A stretch of DNA of 15,230 nucleotides from Acetobacteraceae bacterium (lineage in GTDB: Bacteria > Pseudomonadota > Alphaproteobacteria > Acetobacterales > Acetobacteraceae), in contig PLSZ01000144.1 of the NCBI GenBank assembly GCA_003164305.1, positions 6,989 to 22,218 on the forward strand, given 5' to 3'. This document shows, in pieces, positions 13,509 through 15,230 of this stretch; position 1 is the stretch's first letter, and each line of letters starts with the position of its first letter. Below the pieces are notes generated by a model. It was given only the letters and a program-made list of their open reading frames with translations, was not told the origin of the DNA and ran no database searches. A program made the translations under genes and the position numbers.

Positions 13509-15047
13509 ATGGACGAACTCCCCCCTGGTCTCCCCCCTGGGCCTCGACCGCTTAACCCGAGCAACCTGCCCGAGTTCACCGTCTCGGAAATTTCCGGTGC
13601 GATCAAACGCACGCTGGAAGGCGAATTCGGCCGCGTCCGGGTGCGCGGCGAAATCACCGAGATGAAGCGTTACCCGTCCGGTCACATCTATTTCTCGCTG
13701 AAGGACGAGTCCGCCAAACTCTCTGGCATCGTCTGGAAGAACGCGATCTCCCGCCTCGGCCTGTTGCCGGAGAACGGCGTCGAGGTGATCGCCACCGGCC
13801 GCATTTCCGCTTACGGCGAACGTTCCTCTTACCAGATGATCGTCGAGCGCATGGAATACGCCGGCGCCGGGGCGTTGCTGGCGCGGATCGAGATGCTGCG
13901 TGTGCGCCTCGCCGCCGAGGGCCTGTTCGACGCCGACCGCAAACGCCCGTTCCCCGTGCTGCCCGAGGTCATCGGCGTGATCACCAGCGAGCGCGGCGCG
14001 GTGATCCAGGACATCCGCACCACGATCCTGCGCCGGTTTCCTCGCCGCATTCTGGTCTGGCCCGTCGCCGTCCAGGGCGAGGGCGCCGCCGAGCAGATCG
14101 CCGCCGCCATCTCCGGTTTCGACGCGCTCACGGGGGGCTTGCGCCCCGACGTGCTGATCGTCGCCCGCGGCGGCGGCAGCCTGGAAGACCTGATGGCGTT
14201 CAACGAGGAAATCGTCCTCCGCGCCGCCGCCGCCTGCCGCATTCCGCTGATCTCCGCCGTCGGCCACGAGACGGACACGACCCTGATCGACTTCGTCTCC
14301 GACCGCCGTGCCCCCACGCCGACCGCCGCCGCCGAAATGGCGATCCCGGCGCGCGCCGATTTGCTGGCCGACCTGGCCCAAAAAGCTGCTCGGCTGGCCT
14401 CCGCGCTGGCCTCCGTTACCCGCGACCGGCGGCTGCGGCTGGTGCGCGCCGAACGCGGCCTGCCCGATTTGCCGTCTTTGTTGGGCACCGCGCGGCAGCG
14501 CCTGGACGACCGCGGCGACCGCCTGATCCTGGCGCTGCCCAATCTGCTGGAGCGGCGGCGCGCCGCGCTGGCGTCCTACGGCAACCGGCTGCCTGACCTA
14601 CCCGCGATGATCCTGGCCGCCCGCGGCCGCGTCCGAGACCGCGGCGACCGACTGATCCTCGCCCTTCCTGGGCTGGTCGCCGTGCGCCGCCACGCTTTGA
14701 GTCTGGCCGAGCAACGCCTGCTGTCGGGCCTGCGCCAGGCCGTCGGCGCCGTGCACCAGCGTGCCGGCCGCGTGCTGGTTCGCCTGACCGATGGCCCACT
14801 GCGCGGGTCGCTGCGGGAGGCGAGGGCTCGGCTGGAAGGCACCGCCGCCCGGCTGGAGTCGGTTTCGCCGCTGGCGGTATTGGCTCGAGGCTATGCCTTG
14901 GTCACCGACCCGTCGGGGACGCCGATCACCCAGGCCGCTGGGATGAAACCGGGCACGCGGATGCGGCTGCGCTTCGCTGATGGGGAGGTAAAGGCGACCG
15001 CGGATGGCGGACGTCCCGGGGATCGGCAGGGGATGTTGCCACTATAG
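13509..15047 (+). CDS. xseA: Exodeoxyribonuclease VII large subunit
   Basis: XseA is the catalytic subunit of ExoVII, which with several XseB small subunits degrades single-stranded DNA to oligonucleotides in the cytosol. The 512 residues show an N-terminal OB-fold (about 20-115: FTVSEISGAIKRTLE, VRGEITEMKRYPSGHIYFSLKD), the catalytic domain (about 135-290: KRPFPVLPEVIGVITSERGAVIQDI, RRFPRRILVWPVAVQG, DVLIVARGGGSLEDLMAFN, AVGHETDTTLIDFVSDRRAPTPTAAAE) and a long Arg/Leu-rich helical C-terminal region ending in the SPLAVLARGYALV motif (453-465). The helical part contains a 43-residue tandem duplication and the protein is longer than E. coli XseA (about 456 residues), largely because of it. ATG 13509 has only a weak AGG at 13497. 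xseB is not in the window. Confidence 0.97.
   Translation: MDELPPGLPPGPRPLNPSNLPEFTVSEISGAIKRTLEGEFGRVRVRGEITEMKRYPSGHIYFSLKDESAKLSGIVWKNAISRLGLLPENGVEVIATGRISAYGERSSYQMIVERMEYAGAGALLARIEMLRVRLAAEGLFDADRKRPFPVLPEVIGVITSERGAVIQDIRTTILRRFPRRILVWPVAVQGEGAAEQIAAAISGFDALTGGLRPDVLIVARGGGSLEDLMAFNEEIVLRAAAACRIPLISAVGHETDTTLIDFVSDRRAPTPTAAAEMAIPARADLLADLAQKAARLASALASVTRDRRLRLVRAERGLPDLPSLLGTARQRLDDRGDRLILALPNLLERRRAALASYGNRLPDLPAMILAARGRVRDRGDRLILALPGLVAVRRHALSLAEQRLLSGLRQAVGAVHQRAGRVLVRLTDGPLRGSLREARARLEGTAARLESVSPLAVLARGYALVTDPSGTPITQAAGMKPGTRMRLRFADGEVKATADGGRPGDRQGMLPL
14457..14714 (+). repeat. Tandem 43-codon duplication inside xseA
   Basis: Residues 317-359 and 360-402 share the pattern LPDLP, AR.R, DRGDRLILALP.L and RR.AL at a constant 43-residue offset. 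DNA identity is strongest around GACCGCGGCGACCG in each copy. A degenerate third copy (HQRAGRVLVRL, about 416-426) follows. Confidence 0.8.
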
Positions 15048-15230
15048 GTGGGGCTGGCCTGCGCCGCATTACGGGAAAGGTCAGTCATCATATCATCCTT
15101 CCCACGAACAGGTCGATCTCGATGGCAGCCTTTCGCGCCGTCGCCGTCGGCGTAACCGCGCGACCCACTTCTGGGCTTGGCCGAACAATTCACGAATGGG
15201 CGCATTTATACCAGCCCGCTTAACCCCTGA
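15048..15230. other. Window end after xseA, no gene recognised
   Basis: In these 183 bases I find only short open frames. A minus-strand ATG pair at 15090-15095 with GGAAGG ahead would run antisense into xseA and encodes nothing recognisable; a 33-codon plus frame at 15122-15223 lacks a ribosome binding site. A TATAAA box on the minus strand near 15204-15209 could be part of a promoter whose -35 would lie close to or beyond the window edge. Confidence 0.3.

Noticed and set aside
12186..14381. A 731-residue minus-strand open frame that could be read as an extended PurD fusion
   Set aside because: Only its last 423 residues are PurD; the upstream part is antisense to xseA, has low-complexity composition typical of shadow frames and no recognisable domain.
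15122..15223. 33-residue plus-strand open frame after xseA
   Set aside because: No ribosome binding site, no conserved feature, too short to support.

Overview
The window reads as a chromosomal segment of a high-GC alphaproteobacterium, most likely in the Rhodospirillales/Acetobacteraceae neighbourhood. The evidence is a UPF0262 C-terminus (a family largely confined to Alphaproteobacteria) next to mtnA, a purD/xseA divergent pair, strong GC preference at third codon positions, and the protein sequences themselves. The placement is inferred from recognition; no search was run. I see no tRNA, rRNA, CRISPR array, intact insertion sequence or phage gene.

Layout from left to right. (1) 1-2062, plus strand: the end of a UPF0262 gene, mtnA (methylthioribose-1-phosphate isomerase, methionine salvage) and a DUF2272 lipoprotein whose TTG start lies inside mtnA. 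The three are tightly coupled. (2) 2068-3787, minus strand: a compact operon transcribed rhodanese -> class II aldolase/adducin-like protein -> type II 3-dehydroquinate dehydratase (aroQ). (3) 3822-4826, plus: a cysteine synthase family gene, divergent from the rhodanese with only 34 bp between starts. (4) 4827-5233: a non-coding stretch with short repeats. (5) 5234-5992, plus: an unrecognised 252-residue protein with an Asp run and a long uncharged Gly/Ala-rich segment. (6) 5993-6138: a convergent spacer packed with hairpins. (7) 6139-7317, minus: an orphan LivJ-type substrate-binding protein. (8) 7582-8706, plus: dnaN, the sliding clamp. (9) 8861-10450, plus: an orphan family 5 (peptide/nickel-type) substrate-binding protein with a Tat-type signal. 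(10) 10451-12185, the most eroded part: about 520 bp without a gene, a small cupin on the minus strand, an isolated intrinsic-terminator-like palindrome, and a clearly broken AHSA1/SRPBCC pseudogene. (11) 12186-15047: purD (minus) and xseA (plus), divergent housekeeping genes.

Most genes are housekeeping (mtnA, dnaN, purD, xseA, cysteine synthase, aroQ). The points deserving a second look are the unknown protein at 5234-5992, loss of predicted metal ligands in both the aldolase-like protein and the cupin, a 43-residue tandem duplication inside XseA, a near-identical 22-bp element directly at the 3' ends of two unrelated genes, and the decaying 10.5-12.2 kb region. I do not see convincing evidence for a new multi-gene system.
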